From Hoplostethus atlanticus (Eukaryota > Chordata > Actinopteri > Trachichthyiformes > Trachichthyidae), in assembly GCA_034670405.1 (NCBI GenBank), contig JAXDDX010000035.1, forward strand, positions 186,001 through 250,000: a stretch of DNA of 64,000 bases, given 5' to 3'. The notes under the pieces are model-generated. The model was not told the origin of the DNA and did no database searches. It saw only the letters and a program-made list of their open reading frames with translations. The position numbers were made by a program, and so were the translations under genes. Shown here piece after piece: positions 45,228 through 57,020 of the stretch (positions are counted from its first letter, which is position 1; each line of letters begins with the position of its first letter).

Positions 45228-46948
45228 CAACTCTTTCTAGGTCCTGCCTGCTCCAATCATTGGCCACTGAGGCACAAAGCTAACCATGGCAACAAATTTG
45301 AGGCAATTTCAGTAATAATACGAAGTAGATGCCAAGCTCAATTATCTTGGACAAAAAAGAAAAAGCTCTCAGCTCTCCTTTTTGAAGTGACAGGAAAAAG
45401 GAAAATGTTTCAGTGTCTGTGCTTGTGTGTGTGTATATTTATGTGTGCATTTTTATATTTTTTCGATGCAGTATCTGGGTTTTGTTTTATTTTGAAGTGG
45501 CGCCACGTATGATGACTCTCACGCTGTTTCTATTTTAAGATGGATGCTACATTATGCTGGCCAGAATAGGACGGACACACAGACACACATACACACACTC
45601 GCTCATACAGAATGAATGTCTGAGCATAAATGGCAGCTGGCAAAACAGGTTTAGCCAAGCATGAAAATCAACATGAATTCCCTCTCCGCTGGAGCTTGAT
45701 GCCCCGATGCGGCGCGGCCTGCGACCCGAGCCCACGTCCCCAGACACCCCTTCACACAGTGGAGTGGAGGGCCGTACCACTCCGTGAGGCGGAAATAATC
45801 TCACAGAGTGTGTGAGAACACAACAGATCTCAGATGAGCCGTAGAGTAATACTACAGTTTACTGGAGATAATGAACAGCAACTGAGATTAGTTCAGATCA
45901 TCAACCACATCTACCGCTGCATGTAATGTAATGCTTGTTGTAGATGTAAGTAAGGTGTGTTTTTCCTCTCAAGCAATTTGAATTTGTCTCTTTGTCTATT
46001 TTAAAAGGTTCCATTACAAAATGCTGGGGAAAAACATTATCAAGAACACAGATGATTCTTTCCTCTAAAATATAACAATTTAACTTAAGACAGCTCATAA
46101 ATTCCAGGGTAATCTATAGTGTGCTTTACTTTCATGCCAGCAATCGAATGGTGGATATTTTATTTTGGAGGGAAACTCATAAAAACACACTCCATGATGT
46201 GGACAAGCAGCATTCAACATATGCAATGGGATTTGTTGCATGAAAACAAAACACTATTTTGGCATGAAGATACAATCCAGGATGTATGTGAACATCTTTA
46301 TTTTTGGGTATGTTCGGTATGTTTTTAAAGAGTTTGACTTGTAGATGAAAGCTTTTCGTAACTTATTTCAACTCATCAGAACTTAAGGTCTCTCTTTATT
46401 AAACTCTACGTTCCTTTTACTCCGGTATTGACAAACCTTACAAATGCAAGCAAATATGTTTTAAGCTCAAAGTACAGGTGAAACTCGTGTAGTTGTCAGT
46501 CCTGAAAAGGTCAGACAATAAATCACTGTGTAAACAAACCCAGTTGTGGGGCTTCACTGCTAATTATGGAGTGAAACTATAACACCTTTTACTTTTTATT
46601 GACAGGCATGTCACACCCCTGCATTTACCAATAAGAGGGAAAGTGTGAAATAGTGATATAATCGCAAAAATAGATTTCAAATAAAATAAACAAAAAATGT
46701 ATTTGTTCTCTCTAATAACTTATAGGGGTTTTGTTGCACGCTTGTGAAACCTGATATCTCCAGTTTTACCACTGTAAATCACTGTATCACTGTAATTCAC
46801 TGACATTGTCTCTCACAAAAACGATTTGATGATCCTGGATCCAAACCAAATAATTGAAAATTCCTGGTAAAGTGTCAAAAACTGCATGGGCGCAAATGGG
46901 AAAATCAACCAGTTTGTATCTGTACATCAGAATTTTCTGTAGCTATAA

Positions 46949-47179
46949 CCCTTACAAAAAAGTTACATGTGATCCATTTCACATGTGACTTTTTTGTAAG
47001 GGTGCACTTTCACATGTGAAAATATAATGTGTGTCAAAGTCACATGTGAATTCGACATTTTCACATGATTGGCTTTATTCACATGTGAAAAACTAAACCA
47101 CACATGTGCAAAAACCACATGTGGGAATACTCACATGTTGTTTTCCACGTCATTTCCACATGTGACGTTTTTGTAAGGG
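46949..47179. mobile_element. CACATGTG-rich foldback element (MITE-like), family unknown
   Basis: Begins CCCTTACAAAAAAGT and ends ACGTTTTTGTAAGGG, terminal inverted repeats of about 23 nt. An internal copy of the right end (46979-47002) makes a second hairpin with the left end, 23 of 24 positions paired. The body carries about nine CACATGTG-like palindromes. No convincing target-site duplication was seen. Confidence 0.7.
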
Positions 47180-47700
47180 AAAGTTTCAGCAGGACGTGAT
47201 ATGAACATTTTGAGCAAACAGGCCATATTCACAATGTATTCTCCTGTTTTGTTCTTTGATACACATGAGCACCAGAGGAAGTAAATGGAGGATTCTGATG
47301 TCCATGAATTCAGCTGTCAGACGCTGAGTCACACAACCAGCCATGGACAGAGGAAAATCTGTTGTCTTTTCCCTTCGGCTGGGGTGCCCTGACTTCATAC
47401 ATGACCGGCCACACTGTACTCTGCCCGAAATACATTCAGCTATGGGTTAGAGAGCAACAATGGCAAAAATATTTAACTGTAATTGATTACAGTTACTCTA
47501 AAAACCATGTGTGAGCATTGAGGTGGCTATACAGAGACTTAATGCTCCACAACTTTGACATAATGGTTAATGGTCCTCTTGAGTTATTAATCTTCCCCTT
47601 GGTCCCTTTTTTATTATTTCTTTTATGTATTATTTATAATCAATATTGTTCTAATTTTCTACATCATCGCAAGAAAAGAAATAGAAAAAGAAAACTGTTA

Positions 47701-48095
47701 TATACAGTTGTGACCCTAATGTTGTGGCATGACCTGAAGCAAGCCGTTCATCTAGGACATCCCAATAATATCAATGGACTGAACTGAAACAGTTCTGGAA
47801 GGAGGAACGGTCCAAAGTATCTCCTGTTGTTGAGGTCTGATCAGCAACTACAGGAAACGTCTGGCTGAAGTTATTGATGCTAACAGAGGTTCCACCAGTT
47901 ACTCAACCTCAGGGTTCACATACTTTTTCCAATCCAAGCTGGTAACATTTGAGCAATATGTTCAATAAAGAAATGTAAAAAATGTGTTATTTATTAAATC
48001 ACATTGTGTTTATCTAATTTTATGACTTGTTATGACTTATGATTTTTTTTTACCCTTTTCAAAAGGGTTCACAAACTTTTCCTCACAACTGTATG
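47701..48095 (+). mobile_element. Internally deleted Tc1/mariner element
   Basis: Terminal inverted repeats TACAGTTGTGA (47703-47713) and TCACAACTGTA (48083-48093), with TA on the left. Next to the left end a frame reads MLWHDLKQAVHLGHPNN, a Tc1 transposase fragment. Further on are GGTCTGATCAGCAACTACAG and TTCACATACTTTTTCCAA, the usual 3' part of teleost Tc1-like elements. The 5' two-thirds of the transposase is deleted, so it is non-autonomous. Confidence 0.85.
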
Positions 48096-49192
48096 ATAAC
48101 ATTATTCAAGCTTGTAGATGGGAATACAATGATCTATCATATGCAATACATTTTGGAGGCAAAATGAGAAATTCTAAATAACAGTATCAGTGATCTATAG
48201 CAGATTACATTTTGAATGTAAACTCTGAAAAAGATGACTGCTGCATACCAAAATAATGTTCATGTGACTGCTAAGTATTGTTTTGAATTCCACTTTGTCT
48301 TTCTTTGTTTCTTTTACTGAGCAGCACCAGCCTGCACTAGTATGTTGAACATAATCTTCCCAGTCCTGCTACCAGACCAGTACCTCTGTAAAGATTATCA
48401 TGGATCATTTCAAGCCATACTACATCCAGATGAATACTTTTTGCTTCCTGCTGCAGTTGCCATTCTTTGAGACCCACAGCACATACGTGATATTTGTCAT
48501 TACAATCATATGTTACGCAAGTTCACACAATTTGCAGGATGTCAATTTGACTTCAGTAGCTGTTGGGTCAGAAAGAGCGACTGCAGGGGAATGCAAAAGA
48601 TATAGATTTCTGCCTATTTGATGTTTGCAGAAAAGGACAGCGAGTCAGTGTAGGTCATGGCCCGGTTCAGTGCTATCTCCTCCCTGTCTTGGCCAAGGCA
48701 AAGTGTTTTCATTCAACCCGCCAGTGTGCCATTCGACATCACCCTGTCCTGTCCTTTTTGTAACATGATCTACCTCCTCCAACATTTCTTAAAGTGCCGT
48801 TAAACACATGGTAGATAGTTTAATTTTCTTTATATCTTTTATTACTTTGTAAACAAACTACAGCAAAAAATTAAATCAGAATATCCAGTATTTTATATGT
48901 CAATATTAAAATATAAGGAATTGTCACAGTGGTAGCGCCAAACCAAAGAAGTCTCTGAGAATTGGAAATTGAAAATTGAAAACTGATAAATCAAGGGAGG
49001 ACACTCTCTGCGTATGTAAAACCCTGTGTGAAACTCCATCTGTAAAACGATCATCTTTGCCCTCTAAACTAGCCTGTAATTTACAGCTGCCATTCAGTAA
49101 GTTCGAAATGGGGCATTTAAATTGAGCTTGGGCTTTTCACCCTTCAGAAAGCACCAGCTGTAGGAGACAGTATTGACAGAAAGTGGGGGGAA

Positions 49193-49194
<2 letters not shown>

Positions 49195-49239
<45 letters not shown>
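49195..49239. repeat. (GA)22 microsatellite
   Basis: Perfect array at the start of a purine-rich stretch. Confidence 0.96.
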
Positions 49240-49241
<2 letters not shown>

Positions 49242-49363
49242 GGTGCTATTAATCTCCCCTCCTCCATTCACCACTCCTACAATGAATTGCAGCTGTGGCT
49301 GCAGATAAAACTGGAGCTTTTTTTCTGGGGTGATTATCTTCAATCAGGTGCCTGGGTGGAGGT

Positions 49364-49620
49364 ATGATCACAACAGACCAGGGGGAGAGGACACCGCCAG
49401 GGAGAGAAGAAGAGGAGGGGGAGCAGGGGGATAGGAGGAGGAGGAGGAGAAGGACACAAGGGGAAGGGGAAGAGGACAGGAGTAGAGGAGAGGGGACAAG
49501 GAGGAAAGGGAGGTCGAGGTTTGAAATAGGCGAAGAAAGGGAGGGAAGGATGGTGGAGAGGAAAGGAGACTATGAGGAGGACAACGAGAGGGCGAGGAAA
49601 GGAGGATGATGGGAAAGGAC
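49364..49620. repeat. Long polypurine-biased tract
   Basis: About 250 nt consisting very largely of A and G on the + strand. Open frames through it (RRRRTQGEGEED type on +, Ser/Pro/Leu on -) are composition artefacts. Confidence 0.85.
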
Positions 49621-50730
49621 ACGAGAATGGTTAATGACAGCAGATGATAGCGAGGCAATATGGAAGAGGGGGGCAACAACAACTGACGGGGTGAGGGGGG
49701 GTCACTACACTCATACAGGGAGGGAGCACACTGAAAACGATAGCAATTCTTTGTTTCAGGTGCACTTAGAGATGAAAACAAAGAGCTGGAAACTGGCTAT
49801 GATTCTTGTGCAGAACGGGCCGAACCACTTATAAACCGGGGGGGGATAGGAACCCAGACGCTGCTGGGAGATACCACTGCTTGGAGTCGGGGGGGGGGGG
49901 GGTTGAAATTTGGATTGAAATGCAAGAAGAAGATAGTGGGAGCGAGAATGGGATTGAAAGAGAAAGTGTTTAAGGGGGGGAGGGAGCAGATATTGTGGCG
50001 TTTAATATTGTTTGTTTATCTCAACTAAGCAGCACAGCACAATGGAGATGCTATCTTGACCACCTATGGGTGGCAAACATTTCAGATCGTGGTGGAAATG
50101 TGATAAGCTACATTCAAGATTGAATTAGGGAGAGGTGGGATCTGATAACCTGGTTTATGCTCGGATAGATACGACCAGAGAATTTACTTGTTTTAAAAGA
50201 TAGGCCGCAACTGCCGGGGCAATATTCTGAACAGTGAATCACACAAATGAAGAAGCATGATATCAATTAAATAAAGACAGACAGTACATCTAAGATAACC
50301 AGTCTCACATAGCTATGATGTCATTGTCTTGTCATTTGGGTTTTGTTTGTTTGTTTGTTTTAGCTCATTTGAACTGTGAGAATTATGACAGTCTGATAGA
50401 ATTAGCTCAACCCCGGGGAACAGGGTCTGGATTCCCAGTAGCACGTAGTGTCAGGTTCCTATTTATGACCCAGTAAGCCAGCGGAGCAAGGTTATTTTAG
50501 TGCTGAGAGGTTTTAGGGAAACCATCAGGGGTTATTTAAAGGCAATGTGACGATCCCTTCTGCTGCTTACAGTGCGTGCCTATGTAGTGAAATGTGAAGG
50601 TGTGAAGGTGACAGAAGGTCATTGAGGTTGTTAAATGGACACTTTCCTACATATATCCTCTTTGCTAACACATTTTAGGGGAAAATAACGGTGAAAACAT
50701 CTCTTTACCTGCCAACATATCACCTTTATT

Positions 50731-51010
50731 AAAGGACTACACTGACTTTTTAGGAAATTGGCTCGTTGGTCAATTTACCTTTAACATGCCACGATAGAAA
50801 AACCACCAAAATCATCTCTTGTGTGTCTGGTAGATATCTCTGTCCTGTGCACGTTAACACACATGTGCGTTAAATGCCTGTAGGCAACTAGAAGTATCTA
50901 ATGTAAGAAGATAGACCTTTTAGTAATCCAGAGTTGCTTCTTTTCTCTCCTCAGATAAAGGGTAAGTTCACCGAAGGGCCAATTTCCCCAAAAAGTCGGT
51001 GTAGTCCTTT
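50731..51010. mobile_element. Short terminal-inverted-repeat element (MITE), ~280 bp
   Basis: The left end AAAGGACTACACTGACTTTT (continuing AGGAAATTGGC to 50783) is mirrored by the right end (50956-51010), which finishes AAAAAGTCGGTGTAGTCCTTT. The arms are about 55 nt with scattered mismatches. No coding capacity. TTA flanks the left end, but a matching target duplication on the right is unclear. Confidence 0.8.
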
Positions 51011-51644
51011 CAGTGTGAACGCATCGCCCATCGGAGACCAGGCATTCAGGGTCCTGTTGATGACGGGATTGTGTGTCTGTCAGGAACCAAAGATAGAAGG
51101 GATGAAGAAAAATGAGAGTGGAAATTGAGCCGTTCTGCTTTGCATATCACAGGTTGCCGTTATTTTGAGCTCCTGCAATGTAATGCATCATATCTAACAT
51201 GTCCCTATTGTTATTCTCACTGTTATTTCTCACAGTTAGTTGGTACTGGCTATATGGTATAATCTGTTTGCAATCAAATTTGGTCATACATAGAATGTGG
51301 CCTTGTAATAATCTGCCAACCATAATGCCACTCTGGTTGCTCTGGTTGTAAATCCAAAAAACATTTAAGAATTACACCATATATTTATCTTATAACAGAT
51401 TTAGCATGTAAAAATATGTGTCATGCTCATTTATGTCATTTCCGTCTTGGTTTAAATAAAAAAACACACAATGATGAAAAATGTATCCAGCCAGTGTACT
51501 TTGCTCCGTCGGTGTCGCTCAAGTTTTGTTAGCCAGACTAAACTAACATTAGACGATTAAGAAGGGGCTCACTTGACCTTTACATGAGCTCTCCTAGGAG
51601 ATGAAGAGAAGGCCACCGAAGCTACAGGTCAGATCGCACAAGGA

Positions 51645-51646
51645 GT

Positions 51647-51698
<52 letters not shown>
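51645..51698. repeat. (GT)n microsatellite
   Basis: One GTTT interruption near each end, otherwise perfect. Confidence 0.96.
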
Positions 51699-51701
<3 letters not shown>

Positions 51702-52685
51702 TCCTCCCGGCAGCTGACTGGCCTGCTTGCCCCCCTGGAGCTGTGCTTGTGTTCGCCAGTGCTCTGCTTAAACAGTACAAGAGTGAGATCAGAAAGCAAT
51801 CAGTAGTGAATTGTAGACACACAGGGAGAGAGCCTCAGGGCCCATGTTGAGAGGCAAGGAGGGAGGGAGAGAAGGAGAGAGAGAGAGTGTGTGTGAGAGA
51901 GAGAAAGAGAGGGAGAGACAGAGAGAGACTGAGTATATTGACAGGTTTGTGTGAGAAGTGATGCTGCACCATGCCCTCTGGGACACAGGCTGCTACAGCA
52001 CAACGGACTGGATTAACCTGTACTATCAATGGAAACGTCTGGGAGATGTGGAGAGACAGACAAGTCGATGGGAGACGCTGCAGCACTTGATAGCCTGCTG
52101 AAGAACTCTGGGTGAAAATAAAAGTTTTTAACATCATTTGTTTGCACAAAAATGTCTGTACAGTGTCATGGCTGACCTTACAATTAAAGGGAACTGGGGA
52201 CAAAGTTAAGGACCAAAACTACACAAAATGAGATTAAATGAATGAATGAGAATAAGAGAAAGCGCACATACCCATTACTCTTGTAATTACTCTTGTATCT
52301 ATGAAATAAAAGCCACCAACATTTCAACACATTGTTTTCTTCAGGGTATGGCATTTACACTGATGTGTAAAACGGCCAGAATCATTGTGGGGACATGATT
52401 GGGTCCCCGTATCTCTTTTCAAACCTCCCTAATATGCTGTATAAAAAGTCGTGCAGGCAGAAATGGCGTGGATCAAACCGAAGAATAAAGCAATACAGCG
52501 GTCTTGTCTGTTCCATAGCTGTATTGACCTGGTGACTAAATATAGAGCCAGTCATTGGTTTGGTGTTGCAGAATGATTATAGCTCTTGAAAGACAAAAAA
52601 ACACCTTTTGTAGCCAGAGCCCTGTACTCCTATTTGTGCAACGTCTCGCACATCAGCCCAGAAATCAATAGCGATATCCATTCTT

Positions 52686-52705
52686 GTGGTGTGTGAGTGT
52701 ATGTG

Positions 52706-52740
<35 letters not shown>

Positions 52741-52742
52741 GT
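52686..52742. repeat. Imperfect (TG)n microsatellite
   Basis: TG array with GAG, AT and TT interruptions. Confidence 0.93.
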
Positions 52743-53534
52743 GCACGTGTACATTTGTGTGTGTGTGACTGGTGGCTCAGCTCATGATAAGTGCTGGAGT
52801 TTTTTCCTGCTCTTGATTGTGCCACTGACAATAGCAGTTAATGACAGCCCAGAGTGGCTGCAGGGTTAGTCTGCGGGGGGATGGGGCAGGAAGGGAAAAA
52901 CCCATTTTCAAAGGCATACATGGTTTGTATTCATAAGCCTGCATGCAACATGACCAGTAGTTGCCTATATTAAGCGTTGAGCCCTCTCCATGAGAGTGCT
53001 GCTAGTTCCAATTAAATCAAAGCTGTTTGAAAGCCTGGCGACATCACAGGGACAGAACAAAAAGCTTTCAGCGGGTTGTGAATGTAGTCAATTTGCAAAC
53101 AAGATGTGCATTTCAATGAATCATTCAGGGTGGACGGGGAACGGAAATAGATGATGTATGCTCATAAAAACACAGGGCTGTGTTAGAATAAACAAAGCTT
53201 TAATGCTAATTTGAGAAAGTGATTTCCTGTATTGCCCAGCTATATTTGTTTCATCTCATCTTTTGATCCAGTGACCGGTTAAAAGAAATAGTAGAATATG
53301 CTTGTAGAAGGAACACCTAATAAAGCAAAATACGGTTAAGTAAAATGTATTTTTAAAAACGGGTTGGGTATTGGATGCGACCAGCCCTGCAGATGTAGTT
53401 ACTGGCAACAAAGATCAACAAAGATCTAAAAGGAGAATGTCTACAGTATGGGTCCGTGAATTAGAAGTATCCTGAAAGAAGTCGTCTTTGGTTATAATAT
53501 AATTAATACTGGTAGTTGCAATATTGAAATATAT

Positions 53535-53573
<39 letters not shown>
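53535..53573. repeat. (TCTG)n microsatellite
   Basis: About ten TCTG units. Confidence 0.96.
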
Positions 53574-53578
<5 letters not shown>

Positions 53579-54699
53579 AACCCAAAACATTTCTGTCCAA
53601 ATAGTGTTTTGTGTGCCTGAAACCATTTTAACATTCTTTTAAAAACGGACTAATGACACTAACAGCTGATTTAAGCACTATTCCTGCACCTGAACTTTAC
53701 CCAAACCTGAAAGATTAATTGAGAAATTAATCTAACCCCATCCATCCCTAAAGGGTGCTGTCAAGTTCAGACATAAATTACTATATTTATAATAATAATA
53801 GCTTCATTTTTATAGGACTTTTCACCTATAAAGAGCTTTAAAATAGAGAAAATACAAATACAAAAAAGGAAGTCACACTAGAGGTGACTGGGGAAAGTGG
53901 AGGGCAGCAGGCTGAAATACTGAACAACATTCACCTCTATAAGTCAAAGTGCAGCGTCATACAAGCCTGGGAATCCCTGTGAGAGCAGACAGCATGTCAT
54001 TTATTCTCATGGCATAAAACTTTAATGAGAACAAAACTATTACACACCAGTAAACTGGCTACTGAGATCGAGTCCTTTATTGACTTTGCTCTGGGTGACA
54101 AGACCACACACACACACACACACACAGTTGCACATGCATTTGCACGTATGCAGACACACACACACACACATACAGCAGAAAGAATGAGAGGGGCTCTTGC
54201 TACAGCTCCCCAGTAGATTAGGTGTTATGCCTATTGATCATTTCCCATCACCAATAGGCCTGATCAATACAGTAGACATGTTCCTTGAGTCACTCCTATA
54301 AAAACAGTGAGTCCTGCGATCAGTGGGATACTGAAATAATAATTACCTCCTTTTTTCCACAATTTATTTTACTTCCCCCCGGGGCAGGTGTCAGATGTAC
54401 ACCAGATACATCATCTGCTCAGTCTGAACATGCAACCAAAAAAAACATCTTTGCTATGGTGTTTTGCTGGCAGTGTGTGAAAAATCGATGGCATAGCTTT
54501 GTGCCAGCCCCGGGCCCTGCAAGTCCCCGCGGACTGGCCCGGTTTATTGTGTTCAAAGAGAGGGCTAAAAAGGCAATTACAATGTTAATGTGTCGCAGCA
54601 GGAGAGGAAGGGAAGGAGGACGTCAAAGGTGATAGAGAGAACAGAGTCACCGCGGGTTAACAGCAAAACGGCGTCTGGGGAACATTTTCCACCAAACAC

Positions 54700-54870
54700 C
54701 CGAGGAATAAACCCACCTGAAATCGGTTTACCCACCTTTCTTAGGCTCACATAAATATCTGTGAGGTAAAAATAGTATCAGACCGATGTAAGTTGTATGA
54801 GGATAGGCTCTTATCGCGAGTATAGAAGCTGTTTTGCCTTTTGACGACCGACTGGATAACACAGTTTGTA
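54700..54870 (+). repeat. Unknown dispersed repeat, copy 1 of 3
   Basis: Ordered blocks TTACCCACCTTTCTTAGGCT, AGTTGTATGAGGATAGGC, TATAGAAGCTG and GCCTTTTGACGACCGACTGG recur in changed form at about 56870-57020 and 58700-58930. Family unknown; no coding capacity. Confidence 0.65.
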
Positions 54871-55645
54871 TTAATCATACACCTCATTGCTTGAGAATAA
54901 CTATAGACAAAACACTTACAGGGAAGGAAAACAGCAAGGCAGTTTACAAAGTCCCAGTTTCAACTTGAAATCAAGCGACGCAGATACAGCGACTCATTTT
55001 GCAATGTATTACAATTTCGTCTGGCACTGAAAACTGTAATTTGCCTTGCACAATTAACCAAAACATTTGGATACGTTGTGATTTAAAGCGTTATTGACGA
55101 TATGATGCGATAGATAGAAAAGGGGACTGTCCATCAAGGGAATCGTTTCTCACAGTCATTTTCCCATCAGAGTCTAAAACAAAAGATATCTGTTAAGTAA
55201 AAGAATTTCGATGGCTATTCTTCATCATATGTGCTCCTCTTGGAGACAAATAGCTCTCAGGCAGAAGCCAGCATGCAGGGCTAATACAAACCCTTTCTGA
55301 GGAAATCTCTCGGGAGCCCATAATAAGCCATTAAACAGGCGCATTAGGAATAATGAAAAGGCTCTTAGTCATTTACCACTGCGGGCCACCTGGATTTGTC
55401 TCTAGAAGGGGGTTGTGACTGTCTGAGGGGAGAAAAATGACAAAATGATGATGTGCTATCTCTGGGTATATGTTTGGTTGTATGTGCTATCACTCAAAAT
55501 GGGCTAGTTTTATTCACAATTCCTACATACAATGAGGCATTCTGCTCAGATCAGGCCTCTAAACTATATGTAAAAGCACGTTTCATACGTAAAAGTCAAG
55601 ACCCCAGTGGTCTGTGCTCCTCGGTCTTAACACTTAGGTGTAGAC

Positions 55646-55700
55646 CAGTGGTCCCCAAACGTTTCCATGTCAAGGACCAATCTAGAGAAGCCCACATTTG
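55646..55700. mobile_element. hAT-like transposon terminus (remnant)
   Basis: CAGTGGTCCCCAAACGTTT then CAAGGACCAA, the standard look of a hAT terminal repeat. The other end was not found. Confidence 0.45.
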
Positions 55701-56349
55701 ATTAGATTTCGTCCTTCATTTTCCTCATTTTCACCCTCATTTTGCTGAGGAACTCCTCTCAAAGGACCCATTTTGCGCTACGTTCATTTAGTTAGTAATA
55801 GTCAGTATTAGTAGGGTTTTTTTCCTCAGTACACAGGTGTATCTACTGTAGGTCTCTGTCTCACTAGGTTGCTGTCCATGGTGCTGAAATCTAGACAGGC
55901 AACGCGAGGCTTCTCTTCCCCGCGTGCCTATTTTTAATCTCCATTTGAAAAAAACAAAACAGTTTAGCTAAGAAACAGCTAATCAAGTCGATAATGCGGG
56001 CCCAGCCTACCTGTGATTGTGATGCAAATGTTAATGGACTCTGAGGTCTTCTGATTAGCCTGATGTGGGCTAATTTCCCTCCCCTTCGGTCCCCGGGGAC
56101 GCCGAGTGCCTTTTCAGTTTCCCTTATTAATTGAGGAGTGTTAGGTGTTATTTTCCGCCTCGCTTGGCTGGCAGACAGACACAGCAGCCAGCCAGTCATG
56201 GGTTAAATAACAGATAATGTGACAGAATTCATTCTTCAGTTTCCTACTATAGGGGACCTCAGCTGTGGAATGGCTGTTTGGCCTATATATATTGTTATGC
56301 TATCAATAAATAAACCAAAAAAATATATAAGGATTCATTTACTTCGTTT

Positions 56350-56560
56350 ATTTCCGTAAACTCTGATTGGCCGACTCGCGCTCGAAACTGTTGGAAAAAT
56401 ACAGGATAAACGTACGCCTGTAACCGTTAATTCAAACTGTAATACAATAACCGAAAATCACGGCTCAAATCGGCACTTGTGTCGCTTAGCAACCACGTTG
56501 TTTAGCTACTGTCCAAGCAAGGGCCATAATGCTTGGCCGATGAATAACACTATTATCGGC
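56350..56560 (+). repeat. Dispersed repeat shared with slc32a1 intron, copy A
   Basis: CTCTGATTGGCCGACTCGCG, TCGAAACTGTTGGAAAAATAC, ACGCCTGTAAC, CCGAAAATCAC and GTGTCGCTTAGCAACCAC are matched in order at about 61375-61600. Unknown family; probably noncoding. Confidence 0.8.
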
Positions 56561-56869
56561 TAAAAATAAATATTGAACATTATTTTGCGATATAATTTGG
56601 ACAGTGTAGTTTATATGAGCCCCCCCACACACACACACACATACACACACCTTCCCTTGACAATAGTCTCTCTCTCTCTTATTGTTTTAGCTCAATCTCC
56701 ATCGTAGCCTACGTCAAGTGATTCATATAGCACCCCCTCTTCTCTCCTCTGACTCCCACACGCGTGCGCGCCCACACACACACTTTGTCATTAGGCTACT
56801 TTGCTTAATAGAAAATATCTAGAACGGATGGGATAATGAAAGACGTGTATATGATTGTACTCGTGCCTA

Positions 56870-57020
56870 TGGAGGGGAAACCAACCCAACTTTTAGTATA
56901 CATCATGTAGTATCAAATAAGTTATTGCCCATATGAAAGCCTATAGCCTATACTCGATTTTTATTCCTGTTGGTGGTAGTTTGCCTTATGATGATCACCG
57001 ACTGGAGGACATTTATACCC
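56870..57020 (+). repeat. Unknown dispersed repeat, copy 2 of 3
   Basis: Blocks GGAGGGGAAACCAACCCAAC, then GGTGGTAGTTTGCCTTATGA and TGATCACCGACTGGAGGACA match the other two copies in order. Confidence 0.65.

Larger units (their letters stand above)
40761..46948. other. Intergenic block, repeat- and tract-rich
   Basis: No gene supported. 41690-41720 and 42880-43030 are unique sequence with homeodomain-like ATTA motifs. 42340-42480 is pyrimidine-rich. The 185-codon open frame at 42594-43151 ends in poly-Phe and poly-Lys from T and A runs and matches no family. A C run lies at 41626-41638. Confidence 0.45.
48096..50730. other. Intergenic block
   Basis: No gene seen. (AG)n at 49195-49239, then a long purine-only-biased stretch (49364-49620), and G runs near 49845 and 49889-49902. 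Confidence 0.5.
51011..54680. other. Intergenic block
   Basis: Microsatellites listed separately. 53790-53860 (ATAATAATAGCTTCATTTTT then ATAGGACTTTTCA and AAAGAGCTTTA) resembles a common teleost repeat tail. 54340-54620 is unique GC-mixed sequence, open in one frame for 115 codons but without a recognised domain. It could be a conserved noncoding element. Confidence 0.45.

Noticed and set aside
49364..49781. Arg/Glu-rich + frame and Ser/Pro/Leu-rich minus frame
   Set aside because: Both are composition artefacts of a purine tract.
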